A stretch of 64,000 nucleotides of DNA from Epithemia pelagica (taxonomy: Eukaryota; Bacillariophyta; Bacillariophyceae; Surirellales; Surirellaceae), in NCBI GenBank assembly GCA_946965045.2, contig OX337228.1:6510001-6574000 (forward strand), in the 5' to 3' direction. The position numbers and the translations under genes were made by a program. The notes beneath the pieces are model-generated. The model had not been told where the DNA came from, did not search any database, and worked only from the letters and a program-made list of their open reading frames with translations. Of the stretch, positions 21,461-32,768 are shown in pieces (the stretch's first letter is position 1; each line of letters begins with the position of its first letter).

Positions 21461-21748
21461 TTTGATTATTGTTAGTTGCAAATTTGGCGAACGTTTCTTC
21501 ATGTTTCAAGTAGCGTACGCGGAGACGATTGTTTTGGACCAGCCAGTTGTTTCTTCAAAAGAGCATCAAACTCTGCCACACGACAACGAAAGAACAGCGA
21601 GAGTAAAAGCACTCACCACGACACAACTTCCCCTCATTCCTTGACTCCGTGGGTCCACGACACGCATGACTTGATGCAAAGCACTATCAGTAACCTCCCT
21701 ACTACGATCCTCCGACCTTTCACACAAGTTTCGCTTCATATCCTTTGG
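21461..21748. other. No recognised feature
   Basis: Short frames only; no domain, repeat or RNA gene was recognised. Confidence 0.4.
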
Positions 21749-22855
21749 TCATGAACACAACGAATGAATGACCAAAAGGCTTTTCATTTTGCGCACCGCA
21801 ACGAGAAGAAGGAGCCCTTGGTCAAGGGCCAGCACTACCATACCCCATTCTCTACGGCGCCATACGGAACAGAGCGATATGGAAAAGAATGAGAAGGAGT
21901 GGCGATCCAATCCAACGCCCTCGTCATGGGAATTTGAGGTTACCCATGTTTGATTGTTGCATTGGTCATCCGGTGGACTGTTTTCCGTTGGAGGAGTCTC
22001 CTGAACCGCGTGATCAAGGACCCCTTCACTGGTCAAACGAATATAAATCGTTTCGATCATAGCATTGCTAATGATTGTTTCGTGGCAGTTTCTGAGCGTT
22101 GGGACAATTTTTGTTGGAGAGTATACTTGGTCGTAGGCTTTCTTGAGCAGTAAATCACCCGCAACGAATCGTTCTAGGGATCCAATTCGGCAAGGCCCTC
22201 AAACCTTGTGGCGGCAGTAGTCAGTGACGTAGTAGTAGTGGAACTCTCTTGCACTTGTGTTTGGTCGTTGTTGTTGTTGTTCTCGTTGCTACAAAGGCAC
22301 CGACATGATTCGAGCAAGTGTCGATGGACACGGACCGGGCCGTAAAGGTGATCGTGGGGTCCAAGACAGTCCACAGGTGGAGACGGGGACCCAAATCGAA
22401 ATGGAAATACAATCCTCCCAGTTCCTCGTCCAAGAAGGCGGTACCCCGACACTGGTCGGCCTTCCACATGCCGAATGGTTCTTGACGAAACTAGGGTTCC
22501 AGAGGGCAGGCAAGACACGTTCTTGCAAACTGTGACTTGACATTCGGAATTCGTCCAAAACGACACCTAGGATGCGCAAGTGCATGGCATGCTCCACATT
22601 GTCTTGCCTTGGGAGTGCTTGGAGTTCCACAGAATGTCTATCGTTGATAGTTGTAGTAGTGGTAGTTGTAGGTAGTACCGTGGATGCGGCTGCAAGAACG
22701 GAGCCGCCATTGTGTTTACCTCGTTCAAGACCAGTATGATGTGTCAACATAAGCAACATACGCATCGGACAATGCCATCGCATTTCGCACAACAACACAT
22801 GAGATTTGATGCCAACTCCCCCGTCTGCTGTCGTCCGGCGGTGAGAACACGTCAC
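21749..22855 (-). pseudogene. Possible minus-strand gene or remnant, unknown
   Basis: Three minus-strand stretches look coding but lie in different frames. 22855 to about 22500 contains HAMHLRILGVVLDEFRMSSH. 22490-22221 contains LDEELGGLYFHFDLGPRLHL and follows a possible acceptor (CCCTAG). 22190-21749 contains LLLKKAYDQVYSP and IETIYIRLTSEGVLDHAVQE. Introns may link them, but I could not find a donor/acceptor set with matching phases, so either a multi-exon gene or a relic is possible. No family was recognised. Confidence 0.3.
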
Positions 22856-22950
22856 CCAAACGTCAAACGGAAGATAGAAGATCCAACATACGATCCAACA
22901 TAGATGTCAATCCTTTTTCTTGGCGAATTTTGCACTTTGTCGTCGTTGGC

Positions 22951-24097
22951 ATGCTTCAACGAATCGTTGTATGGTTCTTGCTGCTGTTCGTCTCAAGTGC
23001 ATCCAGAAAAAGAATACCGACGAGTGATAGAATGACGATAGTCTTCGATACGGAACGAGTGGAAAAGATTTTAGCCAGCCACGGGCCGTTGGAGGAGAAC
23101 TCGCCAGACCAAGCTGCCTGTCAGGTACGAGTGCCCTTGTCCGAGGGTCGTTCCGTGCCATTTCCGACCAAGATTGTAATTGACGCTCTTTTCATTGTCA
23201 CAGAAACTTGTCCAAGAGCTATCGCCAGAGGAACAAGAAACAGCAGCCTTGTCGTCGTATGCCTACTGGCTCTCGTCGACGATTGGAGATGACGACACTG
23301 TCGACCAGGACCAGGTTCGAATGCGCTTCGCCATGAGAGAGGCGAGACGACACTATGTGGGCCAGGATCGCGATTACCAAAAAGCATGGAATGCCATGAA
23401 AGAGGCGATTTCCTTACGTGTCGAGTACAAGCTCCATCTCGTTCGTTGGATACCCATGGCCGCCAATCTACAGAATGCGACACACTTATCAGACGACGAC
23501 AAACAAACGGTCCAGAGATATCGGGGCTACGTGGAGGAGGAACTCAAACGGCAACTCACTGCAACTTCTGGACAGGACCTGGACCACCATGCTGTTCTGA
23601 TTCGGTTTCCTCGCACCGAACCAAAGACAGATATCGAAGCGTACATGATAGCACAGCTTTATATTGCCGAACGAGGCTGTGCCGCGACCGAGTTCCTCTC
23701 GGCCGGTGAACGAGAGAAACTGGTGGCAATATCCGATTACGCAACCTATGTTTCCGCCAACGCACCACCCGTATGGTCTTTACGGGAATCCATGACAAAG
23801 TTGCAACGAATATATCCGGAACGTCTGGAGAAAATGATCATTACTGATCCTCCCTATTGGATGCGGATGCTCTACAATGTGTTGTACCCATTTCTGGCCG
23901 AGAAAACCACCAGGAAAATCACAATGACGACGGGAGACGTGGAGAGAAAGGCTGCGTTTCAAGCCATTATCGATGTTGAGAGACCACCTCCTCTCATTCA
24001 AGGTGATCTCAGTATGTCTGCCGAAAGTGTGGATCTTGACACGTATATGAACCAACTGTTCTACGAGACCCTTCCCTCCACTTCCACCGTAACATAG
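22951..24097 (+). CDS. CRAL-TRIO (Sec14-like) lipid-binding protein
   Basis: Two exons, 22951-23124 and 23204-24097, joined across a 79-bp intron (GTACGA...CACAG, phase 0), give 355 residues. The N-terminus (MLQRIVVWFLLLFVSSAS) is hydrophobic, a possible signal peptide or anchor that is unusual for this family. A helical region (SPEEQETAALSSYAYWLSS; RFAMREARRHYVGQDRDYQK) resembles the CRAL-TRIO N-terminal part. The C-terminal domain has the family's core: KLQRIYPERLEKMIITDPPY, then MLYNVLYPFLAEKTTRKI (about 250-310). Such domains carry phosphoinositides or other hydrophobic ligands between membranes; the ligand here is unknown. It is a paralogue of the minus-strand gene at 48266-46883, with the same exon junction before K-L-[VL]-x-E-L. 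Confidence 0.82.
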
Positions 24098-24639
24098 ACG
24101 CCCTATAGCTATTTCACAAGCATCCAAAAAAGCCCAATCCGCGACAAGGAAGCAACAAGTAGGAAAGCTACTTAACGCTCTTTCTACTCTAGATGGGTGA
24201 GATTGTTGCTTTGAAAAACAAAGAATAACCAAGTAAGGGTCGAATAGAATCTCGACTCCATCGTTTCATTGCGATGAGCCACTTACCGAGTGAGAACCCA
24301 ACTCCGTATCCAGGATGAGTACTACCCAGAGGTTGGATCATTTATAAAATAGGATCACTGCTAGAGAGGATTGAGAAGCCACTCTTGAGATTTGAGATGA
24401 GCTGCGATCTTGCCACCACGCGGCAATCGATCAAATAGATCGTCGTCTGTTGGACATTCGAATCGGAAGAAGAAGGCAAGCCTCCGGGAGGATTGTAATT
24501 GAGATTACTCGGATCCAAACGTGCCGTTGAGATTGATGGAGCAAATCGCATTGTCAAATTTCTCTATTTTGCATCGAATTGAACCTAGTACTCCTACGAA
24601 TACGGACACAGAAACATCCCTTGCCTCGTCGGAAAAGGC
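24098..24639. other. Intergenic region upstream of TGS1
   Basis: 0.54 kb with no gene recognised. It ends in the TGS1 promoter and includes a TACTCCTA octamer at 24589-24596. Confidence 0.4.
24589..24596 (+). promoter_or_regulatory. TACTCCTA octamer near TGS1 start
   Basis: Copy of the recurrent octamer, 44 bp upstream of the TGS1 ATG, in sense orientation. Possible core-promoter or UTR element; function unknown. Confidence 0.35.
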
Positions 24640-26114
24640 ATGAATCAATCAGCCGACTCTCCCGATCAACCAGAAACGTCCGATCCGAGAGCTTCGGGGG
24701 TGGATAGATCGTCTGTGGATCTTGTTTTATTGGTTCATAGAGTGGACCTGTTCGATCTAGGATTCAACGAAGAAGAACGTCATCATGCTCCTCTGCATCG
24801 GATACCCCTGAATATCGACGTCGGAGCATTCGCCTATGATCAATCCGCTGCAGTCCAGGATAAAAAAGAAGGACGGAATTGCCGAATAGTAGCCTGCCGA
24901 GTTCCTCCACAAACACATCCCTCTCCTGTTTCACACCGAAATTTGGTTTTGTCCGAGTTCACGCCAAATCCATTTGGTCCTTCAATTGACAAGTATTGGA
25001 ACCAGCGCCAGAGGCTTTTTTGTCGTTTCGATGATGGGATTCAACTTGATGAGGAGGGATGGTACAGCGTTACACCGGAACAAATAGCGGATCACGTTGC
25101 TCTTCGGTTAAATGAACTTGTTATGGCGTACGCATATCACCTTCCACACAATCCTCCCATGATGCCAAGGCCCTTCATCTTGTTTGATGCCTTTTGTGGA
25201 TGCGGAGGAAACGCGATTGCCTTTGCACGACAACCCAACTTGCTGGTGTACGCATTCGACACGGACCGAAGCAAATTGCGAAAGGCAGCAAACAATGCCG
25301 CGATATATCAGATTCCTCCGCAAAAACTTATTTTCATTGAATGCAACGTACTCTTTGTGCTTGAACATTGTTTCAAAGACGGCGAGTTTACCCTGAATCA
25401 ACCTGTGGATTCACCCGAAAAGGCAGAAAGACTTATAAAGTCCATGCCGCCTCCTGCTGCCTGTGAAACCTATGCTGGTTACTCAATTGGAGGGATTGAC
25501 TTGTTGCCAGAGTCGATCGATGCTGTTTTCATGGATCCGCCATGGGGAGGCGTTGACTATGAAGTGTTTGGGAAGCATGGTTATGATCTTGAAAAGAATA
25601 TGAAGATTAAACGGCCGTCAGCGGCCAGCAATGGAGAAGCAGGGTGTATGCGTGATGATTTCTTTGACAGTTTTCTTACCCAACCGAGGAACAAAAAAGA
25701 ACGCATATCACAGTTCAACATTGGTATGGAAGGAGAAGACTGCGTAAATGGGGCCGAGTTACTTCGATTGGCAGCGGCTGCAACTGCGCGACGGTGGGTT
25801 ATTTACGATGTTCCGCGCAACACAAACCTCAACTCACTTGGTCAGGGTAAGTGTACCATAGACGGCTTTCCTGATGGCCGAGAGCCCCCTAATATCACTT
25901 TGCTCATTCATTGTCTCCCGATCTATGTGCCTTTGTCTTATCGTTTGTCCCCGTTTGATCTACAGCGGCCGTGGCAGCTGGATACCAGGGAAACTGTAAG
26001 GTTGAGGAACACAATTTAAATGGTCGTCTGAAAACCGTAACGGCATACTTTGGAACAGACTGGAGAGGGTTGCTGAACGCAGGTGTAACGAATATCATGA
26101 ACTTTGGTGAGTGA
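24640..26114 (+). CDS. TGS1: Trimethylguanosine synthase
   Basis: AdoMet-dependent enzyme that adds two methyl groups to the m7G cap of snRNAs and snoRNAs, making the m2,2,7G cap; nuclear or Cajal-body-like location expected. Exons 24640-25846 and 25966-26114 join across a 119-bp intron (phase 1) for 451 residues. The AdoMet motif is FDAFCGCGGNAIAFA (about 183-197), with the acidic partner AFDTDRSK. The catalytic MDPPWGGVDYE (about 298-308) carries the Trp that stacks the m7G base. The C-terminus (LNAGVTNIMNF) follows the usual strand. The final codons GGT GAG TGA contain a good donor (GTGAGT at 26107); splicing to CAG near 26171 would change the end only to G-S-A. The release-factor gene follows closely. 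Confidence 0.9.
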
Positions 26115-26273
26115 GAACTACTCCCAAGTAAATAGACCGGCCTAAGCATAAGCCATGGTTACTTGAGGACAGGTAGTGCATAGTACACATAGACTTCTCT
26201 CCATTATTAGTGCGACTGACTTCGCGCCATCAAACCTCGTCCACATCTCCTTTTGTGCATCCGTTCGACGGCC

Positions 26274-27724
26274 ATGGCGAGATGGCCGTTGTTATCCATC
26301 ACTCAGAGGGGTTGGTGTCCACGTACAGTGGGAGTCCTTTCAGAGCTGCAAGGCTCCGCTACGCAATTGCAACCTGTAGGTCGCACACAACAAAGATGGA
26401 TTCTTTCGCAAGCGATTGAAGATCGGTTGGTGGCCATGAGAGCTCGACACGACGAGATTCTGGGCGAACTGAGGAGTGGTGGGTCTGCGGCGAACATGGG
26501 TGCTGGAGAGCTTTCATCGCTGACGCGTGCAGTGAAGCTGATGGACCAGCGCGATGAGCTGAATGAGGAAGAGAAACAACTGAAAGATCTTTTAGAAGAA
26601 TCCGCAGGCGTTGCGGAAATGGAACAAGAATGTATGGATGAATTGAAGCGAAACAGTGACAATCGCACGCAGTTGGAGAAAAAGATGCTTGACGCCATTC
26701 TTCCACACGAAGAGGAAGACTACACCGGTGATGCGATTCTAGAAATTCGCGCTGGAGCCGGTGGCGACGAAGCATCCTATTTTGCCTACGAATTGTATGA
26801 AGGATATGAAAGAATCGCTAAGAGTATTGGTTTCAAAGTCGAACGTCTTGATGAAAGCCATTCAGAAGTTGGTGGTCTGAGTAAGGGATCGCTCCTTCTA
26901 ACTGGTGGTGCTATATTTAAGCTTCCAACCGAAACAGAGGAGGACGATGATGATTCAGATCCTCTCTTGTTTGGTCCGTACGGGGCATTCAAGTTTGAGA
27001 GCGGTGTTCATAGAGTCCAAAGGGTACGAAGGAAAAAGGTATTGGTGAGGCAATCTTCATCCTTCTCAACAACTCTTGCCTTCTTCTTGATTCACAGGTT
27101 CCAGTTAATGATATTAGAATCCACACCAGCGCTTGTTCGGTTGCAGTAATGCCATCCGACAACAGCCAGCAAGGCAAAGTTCAACCCTTGCCCATGTCGG
27201 AGCTGAAGATTGACACAATGAGAGCCTCTGGTACGTAACTACAATAGATTCAAGAGCTGTCGTGAGCTCTTAATCAGGTTTGATGTCTTCTAACGTTGCA
27301 ACTGTCTGCAGGAGCTGGAGGGCAACACGTGAATACCACAAACTCGGCCATTCGAGTGACACACATCCCGACAGGTATAACTGCGGCGATTCAAGACGAG
27401 CGAACGCAAGCCAGAAATAAGGAAAAGGCCTTGAGGCTAATTGCGGCTCGTGTACGAGATGCTGAGCGAGCGGCGTTGGATCGGCAACGCGGTGAGACGA
27501 GAAGTGCCTTGTTGGGGGGCGGAGATCGCAGCGAACGTGTTCGGACATATAATTACGCACAAGATCGCATCACGGATCACCGTTGCAAGGAATCACGACA
27601 TGGAATTGAACAATTGATGAGTGGAAAGTCAGAAGAGAACTTGGTGGTCACATTTGCACCGCATCTGTTTCTTTTGCATCGCCAGGAACAGATTGATAAA
27701 CTCGAGGAAGGGAACCAAAAGTAG
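26274..27724 (+). CDS. Organellar peptide chain release factor 1
   Basis: Class I release factor that reads UAA/UAG and hydrolyses peptidyl-tRNA. Exons 26274-27023, 27098-27230 and 27312-27724 (introns 74 and 81 bp; phases 0 and 1) give 431 residues against about 360 in bacteria. The extra N-terminal 50 residues (MARWPLLSITQRGW...) are basic without a signal peptide, so mitochondrial targeting is likelier than plastid. Conserved features are EIRAGAGGDEASYFAYELY, GVHRVQRVP and the catalytic GAGGQHVN (GGQ at 297-299), then NKEKALRLIAARV. The codon-recognition loop is odd: bacterial RF1 has P-A-T and six residues between VP and RIHTSA, whereas this one has P-V-N and only four (VPVNDIRIHTSA). The start is the first in-frame ATG. 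Confidence 0.9.
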
Positions 27725-27939
27725 AAACGGAGGTGTAGACTCTCAACCACTTGCCCGCCCGCAAAGGACGAAGCTTTGGGTACAGACGCCCCACCACATC
27801 ATTGTACATAGAATACCAAGCTATAGCAGCAATCGTAATGAAATTTGTCTCTAAGTTACTACCCACTATACTCTCTAACAAGTTTCATGGTTATTGGCCC
27901 ATTTTCCCCTGATAGAATGATATTCTTCTTGTGGCATTT
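27725..27939. other. Convergent intergenic spacer
   Basis: 215 bp between the convergent release-factor and TPR genes; must hold both 3' UTRs and polyadenylation signals. Confidence 0.4.
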
Positions 27940-30222
27940 TTACGCCACGGGTGCCGAGGGAGGATGGAGTTTGCTCAAACCATAAAAGTTGTACCCTGCA
28001 ATCACGAGCGTATCATTGTGTTGGGCAAAATCCCGGTAAATACGTGAAGCTTCGGCATAACACTCCATCATTTTGGGAATATTGGCCTGTTGCAAATAAA
28101 TATTGCCCAACAAATTCAACAACTTGCCCACAGCAATTTGACTCTTCGTTTCCTTGGTTCGTTCAATCTCGAGTGCTTCGCTAAAGTACTTGAGCGCATC
28201 TTCCAAATCTCCTCGTTGTTGATGAATCAAGCCCAAATGTTGGAGTGTCAAAATGACATCTTCGTGTTTGGTTCCCAAGGAAATCTTTTCGACTCTCAAT
28301 GTTTCCTTGTAATACTGAATGGCATTGGCTTCATCGCCCGTTTCGAGGTAAATGGTGGCAATGTTGTACCACAAAATGGCCACATCGCGATGATTGGGTC
28401 CCAAAATGGCCTTGCGAACCCGTAGACTGTCCAAAAAGCATTCCTTGGCCATTCCATGAATACCTTGATTGAACAGGACGAGTCCAATGGAATTGAGCGT
28501 GGCGGCCACTTCGAGGTTATCGTCGGATCCATAAAAATCTCGTTGAATCCGGAGTGATTCTTGATACAAATCAAACGCGGAGCTAAAGGCCTTGAGTTGA
28601 TATTGCATCAAACCCATGTTGGACAAGGTGTTGGCGACTTCCAACCCATTGGGCCCGCACGATTTGAGTTGGAGGGCATGAATTTCACTGTATTTGATGA
28701 GGGCGGCGGCAAAGTTCCCCCGATGTCGATGAATTTGGCAAATGTTCATGAGTGTCACAAGAATGTGTGGATGACATTCATCCAGAACGACTTGTTCGAT
28801 TTTGAGGGATTCTTGATAATATCTCAGTGCCGTATCCAAATCGGAAATTTCGTAATACAAATTTCCCAACTTGTTGAGCGTGGAGGCCAATTCGGGATGA
28901 AAGTTTCCCAGTGCGCCCCGTCCGGCCTGCAAGGCCTTTTCGTACAAGCTTCTCGCTTGATCCAAGGCACCGCGGTCGTGATGAATTTCGGCCATGCATT
29001 TGTAAATAATGGCAATGTCTCGATGATTGGATCCCAATCGTTTGGGCGCGAGATCCAAAAATTCTTGATAACATTGAATGGCTTGATCGAACTGGCCCTT
29101 TTGATGCAAGGTTTGTCCATAATTGCAAATGGTGGCCGCAACATCAATGGAATCCTTCCCCAATAAGGCGCGACGAATCTCCAAGGCTTGCGCGTACACT
29201 TCCAAGGCTTGATCGTACTTGGCTTCCAAATAATACACCCGGCCAATATTGTTGAGGACGGTCGCGACTTGCGTCGATTCGTGGCCCTTGTGTTGTCGAT
29301 AGACGGTCAAACACTGTTCAAAGAGGGTCCGTACCTTGGCGGAATCGTTGCCTTCCTTGTGAAACAAGAGAACGGCAATGCAATTGAGAGCACTGGCCAC
29401 ATGCAAATCACCCAATTTGCGATCGCGGGCCAAGGCCAAGGCTTTGCGATAGGATTTCATGGCTTCCTCATTCCGGCCCAATCGGTAGTGGCAATGTCCC
29501 AAATTGTGATGAATGCACACCACGACACGGGCCGATTCGGCACAGTGCGCATCCAACACCACCACTCGGACCAAGGCCAGTTCAAACCACCGACGGGCTT
29601 CTTGGTATTTGCCCCTACACACATGAGTGAGACCGACATTGTAAAAGAGAGCGGCCGATCGCATCGATTCGCTTGGTGGATGGTGGTGGTGGTGCGGATG
29701 ATGACTTTTATTATTCGTAGTACTCAATTGCAAGGCCGTGTTGTACACATACATGCCTTCATCGTACTCTTGGCGTTGATAAATGTACAAATGAGTCACT
29801 TGAGAAGATGAAAAAGGCGATGATGAGAAGGAAGAACGAGAAGAAGAAGAAGAGGTTGCACCGGCCAACGACCGTTTGCCCGTGTTGGTGGAAGAGTTGC
29901 GAACATCGCACGAGGATAATGATGTGTTGGATGATGAAGACGACAAGGTACAGCAGGGCACCAAGGTTCGTTGATCGTTGCGAGGACTTGGTTCCAAAGA
30001 CGACAGCAATTCATTGTTGTTGCTGCTGCTGTCATGGGCGAGTTTCAAGTCGGGTAATGTCGTCGTCGTCGTCGTGGAGGACGGAGTGCTCGGCTCCGTA
30101 TTGTGGTTGCTGTTGTTGCCACCGCTGCTGCTGCTCGAAGCCAATCGCGGTCGTTTGCAAGGACGTTCCACATCTGTTTCTGGCAACTGAGTGGTGGTAG
30201 GACGACTTCGTGATTGATTCAT
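27940..30222 (-). CDS. Kinesin-light-chain-like TPR protein
   Basis: Single exon, 760 residues from ATG 30222. The first 190 residues are Ser/Thr/Asn-rich and disordered, with a basic cluster (RPCKRPR) that could act as a nuclear signal. From about 195 to 745 it is an array of roughly 12 tetratricopeptide units of the 42-residue kinesin-light-chain type. Units read A-x-x-L-N-x-[IL]-G...Y-x-x-[AS]-L-x-[IV], for example VATVLNNIGRVYYLEAKYDQ, ASTLNKLGNLYYEISDLDTA and VAATLNSIGLVLFNQGIHGM. TPR superhelices bind peptides, but no kinesin-heavy-chain-binding coiled coil is present, so this is a scaffold of unknown partner rather than a true kinesin light chain. Such proteins form large families in diatoms. 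Confidence 0.88.
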   Translation of the reverse strand: MNQSRSRPTTTQLPETDVERPCKRPRLASSSSSGGNNSNHNTEPSTPSSTTTTTTLPDLKLAHDSSSNNNELLSSLEPSPRNDQRTLVPCCTLSSSSSNTSLSSCDVRNSSTNTGKRSLAGATSSSSSRSSFSSSPFSSSQVTHLYIYQRQEYDEGMYVYNTALQLSTTNNKSHHPHHHHHPPSESMRSAALFYNVGLTHVCRGKYQEARRWFELALVRVVVLDAHCAESARVVVCIHHNLGHCHYRLGRNEEAMKSYRKALALARDRKLGDLHVASALNCIAVLLFHKEGNDSAKVRTLFEQCLTVYRQHKGHESTQVATVLNNIGRVYYLEAKYDQALEVYAQALEIRRALLGKDSIDVAATICNYGQTLHQKGQFDQAIQCYQEFLDLAPKRLGSNHRDIAIIYKCMAEIHHDRGALDQARSLYEKALQAGRGALGNFHPELASTLNKLGNLYYEISDLDTALRYYQESLKIEQVVLDECHPHILVTLMNICQIHRHRGNFAAALIKYSEIHALQLKSCGPNGLEVANTLSNMGLMQYQLKAFSSAFDLYQESLRIQRDFYGSDDNLEVAATLNSIGLVLFNQGIHGMAKECFLDSLRVRKAILGPNHRDVAILWYNIATIYLETGDEANAIQYYKETLRVEKISLGTKHEDVILTLQHLGLIHQQRGDLEDALKYFSEALEIERTKETKSQIAVGKLLNLLGNIYLQQANIPKMMECYAEASRIYRDFAQHNDTLVIAGYNFYGLSKLHPPSAPVA

Positions 30223-31047
30223 TGTGGCTGGTTATGAACTGTCAAGAGAATGATTGCGTATTTTATGAACCAACAGAGTTGTTGTTGTTGTTTTGGTTGT
30301 ATCGCATGAAATGGTTGTGTGTGCGAAAAGAGGAGGATGTGATTGTGGAGAATAAGAAAAAAAGAGAAGCCGCTTCTCCGAGACAAGTATATAGGATCGT
30401 TTGAACCAAGTCAATCACACTGGTCTACTATCGGAGATCGGAGAGACTTGAGCCTGATGTTGTGGTGTCTTGTGTAGTTTTGCTCAATACCGCAAAGGAT
30501 GCAAGAAAAAGAGGAGAAAAGAGTGAAAAACACAAGGGAGAAAAACTTCTCAGTTGGTCCGAATAGAGAATAGAACTGCCTCCTGTCATCACTGCTCGCA
30601 CCTTGTAAATGCGACTGACAAAAATGCTCGATGTGTACTATATCCCCAAAGTGTACAAACGGCGTGTAATCGTCGATTGTTTCGTATTGCCCCGACCGTG
30701 GGGCCCAACCTGCCGGAACCATTTTCTCCGCGACAATTTCACCCCACGATTTGATATCCCTTAACAAACCACCATTGAAGTAAAACTGCCAAACTTGAGC
30801 TTACGTAATACAACCTTTATCCGATGTCATACTCATCGTATTAAAAATTAATAGTAACAATTGATCTGGTGGATAGAGGGAGTATCTTGTCATGAGCCTT
30901 TATCCTTTATTGCACGTGAGTAACGATAAGTACAAGATGAAGAATGAAAGAACCCTTCTCTCAATACCGATTAAGTCTATCCGGTTCTCAGACTCAGAAA
31001 TCATGCTATTGCTTCATTGAGGATTAAACCCAGCGTCCTGTGTCCTG

Positions 31048-31112
31048 TGTGCTACCAATGCTACTCGTATGTGCTACGTATGTGCTACGTATGTGCTATG
31101 TGCTACCAATGC
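31048..31112 (+). repeat. Short imperfect tandem repeat
   Basis: Units of ATGTGCTACGT, flanked on both sides by GTGCTACCAATG. Confidence 0.6.
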
Positions 31113-31130
31113 CTCTAAACTCTCACAAGG

Positions 31131-31144
31131 TACTCCTAGGAGTA
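31131..31144. promoter_or_regulatory. Palindromic octamer pair TACTCCTAGGAGTA
   Basis: Two overlapping copies of the recurrent octamer form a perfect 14-bp palindrome, suggesting a dimer-binding site; a further copy is at 31783-31790. No gene start is close, so the role is unclear. Confidence 0.3.
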
Positions 31145-32768
31145 GTCGCGGATCGCGGAGTACGAATTGCTGCTACGAATTACGAATAGAGGACTACAAG
31201 CTGGCTCACGTTGCGTAGTGCATGAGTATATTAGTGTAAAAGACTGTACAAGAAAAAAATCGTAGATAAAATGCTATAGTGATTTTCCGCAGCACAGAGC
31301 ACAGCACCAATGACAATGACAATGGGATGGCCGATGTCTGGGCAAATACGATGCCATTCATGGCCGCAAGCACAAGAACTGCTGCAACTAGTAGACGAAG
31401 TAGGTTAAATTTGTTTTTATGGGCACAGCTAAGGAGATGGAGAATGATTGTCCACGATGCTCATCAGTGGAAATACGTTCACTGCCCCTGGAGACTGAGT
31501 CGTAGGTGCGAACGAGCGACACCCCTACGATTTCCTACTACTTTTATATCTATCCTATCGATTAGGTTGGGTGGTGCTGCTCGTTCGGCCCGGGGATTGG
31601 CCATTGTCGCATGAAGCGGTCACTTGTCGTTATTGCATTTTGCATTTTACGATATGTGCGCGACAAAATGTGAGGAGCAAGAAAAAGTAACTGGCTCGAA
31701 ACGCTGGGGTATGTAGGCTAAAGTGTAGTATACAATTTCCCACTCTGAAAAACTCATGCACTTCGCAACGTGAACCAGCTTGTACTCCTACTAGGTATTT
31801 TTACTTCAACCACGATAAACAACAAACGCAATCACACTAAAAGCCTTTAATCGCAAAACGGAAGCCATAAGCGCACTTCTTGCTTATAGTTTTGCCCACT
31901 GTTGACTGTTGGTCTTAGCTACCAGATTTCTGGACTTTTAGTGGAACCGATTGAGCTCTTGTTCTCTTACGCACGATAGACAGAAGCCCAAGTAAATGGA
32001 TCAGAATGATTTGATTGCTAACTTAGGTGAATTGAAATAGTACAGGTAGCTAGTTGTCGACAGATTAGATGGCAGAATTGAAACAGTAGACTGGAAACAG
32101 ACCAACGGACGATGATTGGCGAGTGGAGAGGGTTTGATGAAAACTCTACTAGAAACTACCTTTAGAATTTAGAATGTGCAAATCTCCGCTCTCCTTTAGT
32201 AGAGCATCCAGCATCAAAGGTTGTTTATGGATTGCTATTCCTACTTGCTACTGATTGCGTCCAATACTATCCATAATCCTGCAAATCCATTTCGGACGGG
32301 AACGACGTCAACGAACGTGGGAGTCAAAGAAGAGGTAGCTAGAGGAAATCGATAGGGTAGGTCAAATGAGGGCGAAACCTTGATAGATGGGGTAGAGATA
32401 TCTTGGTCACCCTCTAGTATAGTACCTGGTCACAACATGACCATGACAGGAAACAGAACTACAAATGGATGCACCCCCATATGGTATTATCATCCAGTGC
32501 CACGATCCAAGGCATCTCTCCAGATGTAGCAGCTGAAAATGAAGCAGAGGGGGGCTCGTCTTGGTGCCAAAATCCGCAAACACGTCTCTAACACACACAA
32601 AATGATGATGAAGAGAGTACGTGACATGCAAAATTTAGAATCTTCTACAAGTAGTAGCAGTAGTCGTGGTCGTCGTAAAAGCGCCTGGAGGATCCCACGT
32701 TGCGGTTGCTTCCACTGGCGGCTGGTTGTTGCTCTTGTTGTTGTTGTCGTCGTTGTCGTTGTGTGGTT

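Larger units (their letters stand above)
30223..32768. other. 2.5-kb intergenic region
   Basis: No gene is supported. A minus-strand frame at 30767-30411 and a plus frame at 31279-31614 are open but have no recognisable domain. A short tandem array built on ATGTGCTACGT lies at 31048-31112. Three octamer copies lie at 31131 and 31137 (overlapping, forming a palindrome) and at 31783. Confidence 0.45.

Noticed and set aside
28561-29811. Plus-strand frames opposite the TPR gene
   Set aside because: Antisense of a clear TPR array; no independent motifs.
31279-31614. 111-codon plus frame as a gene
   Set aside because: Composition and peptide look random; no motif.
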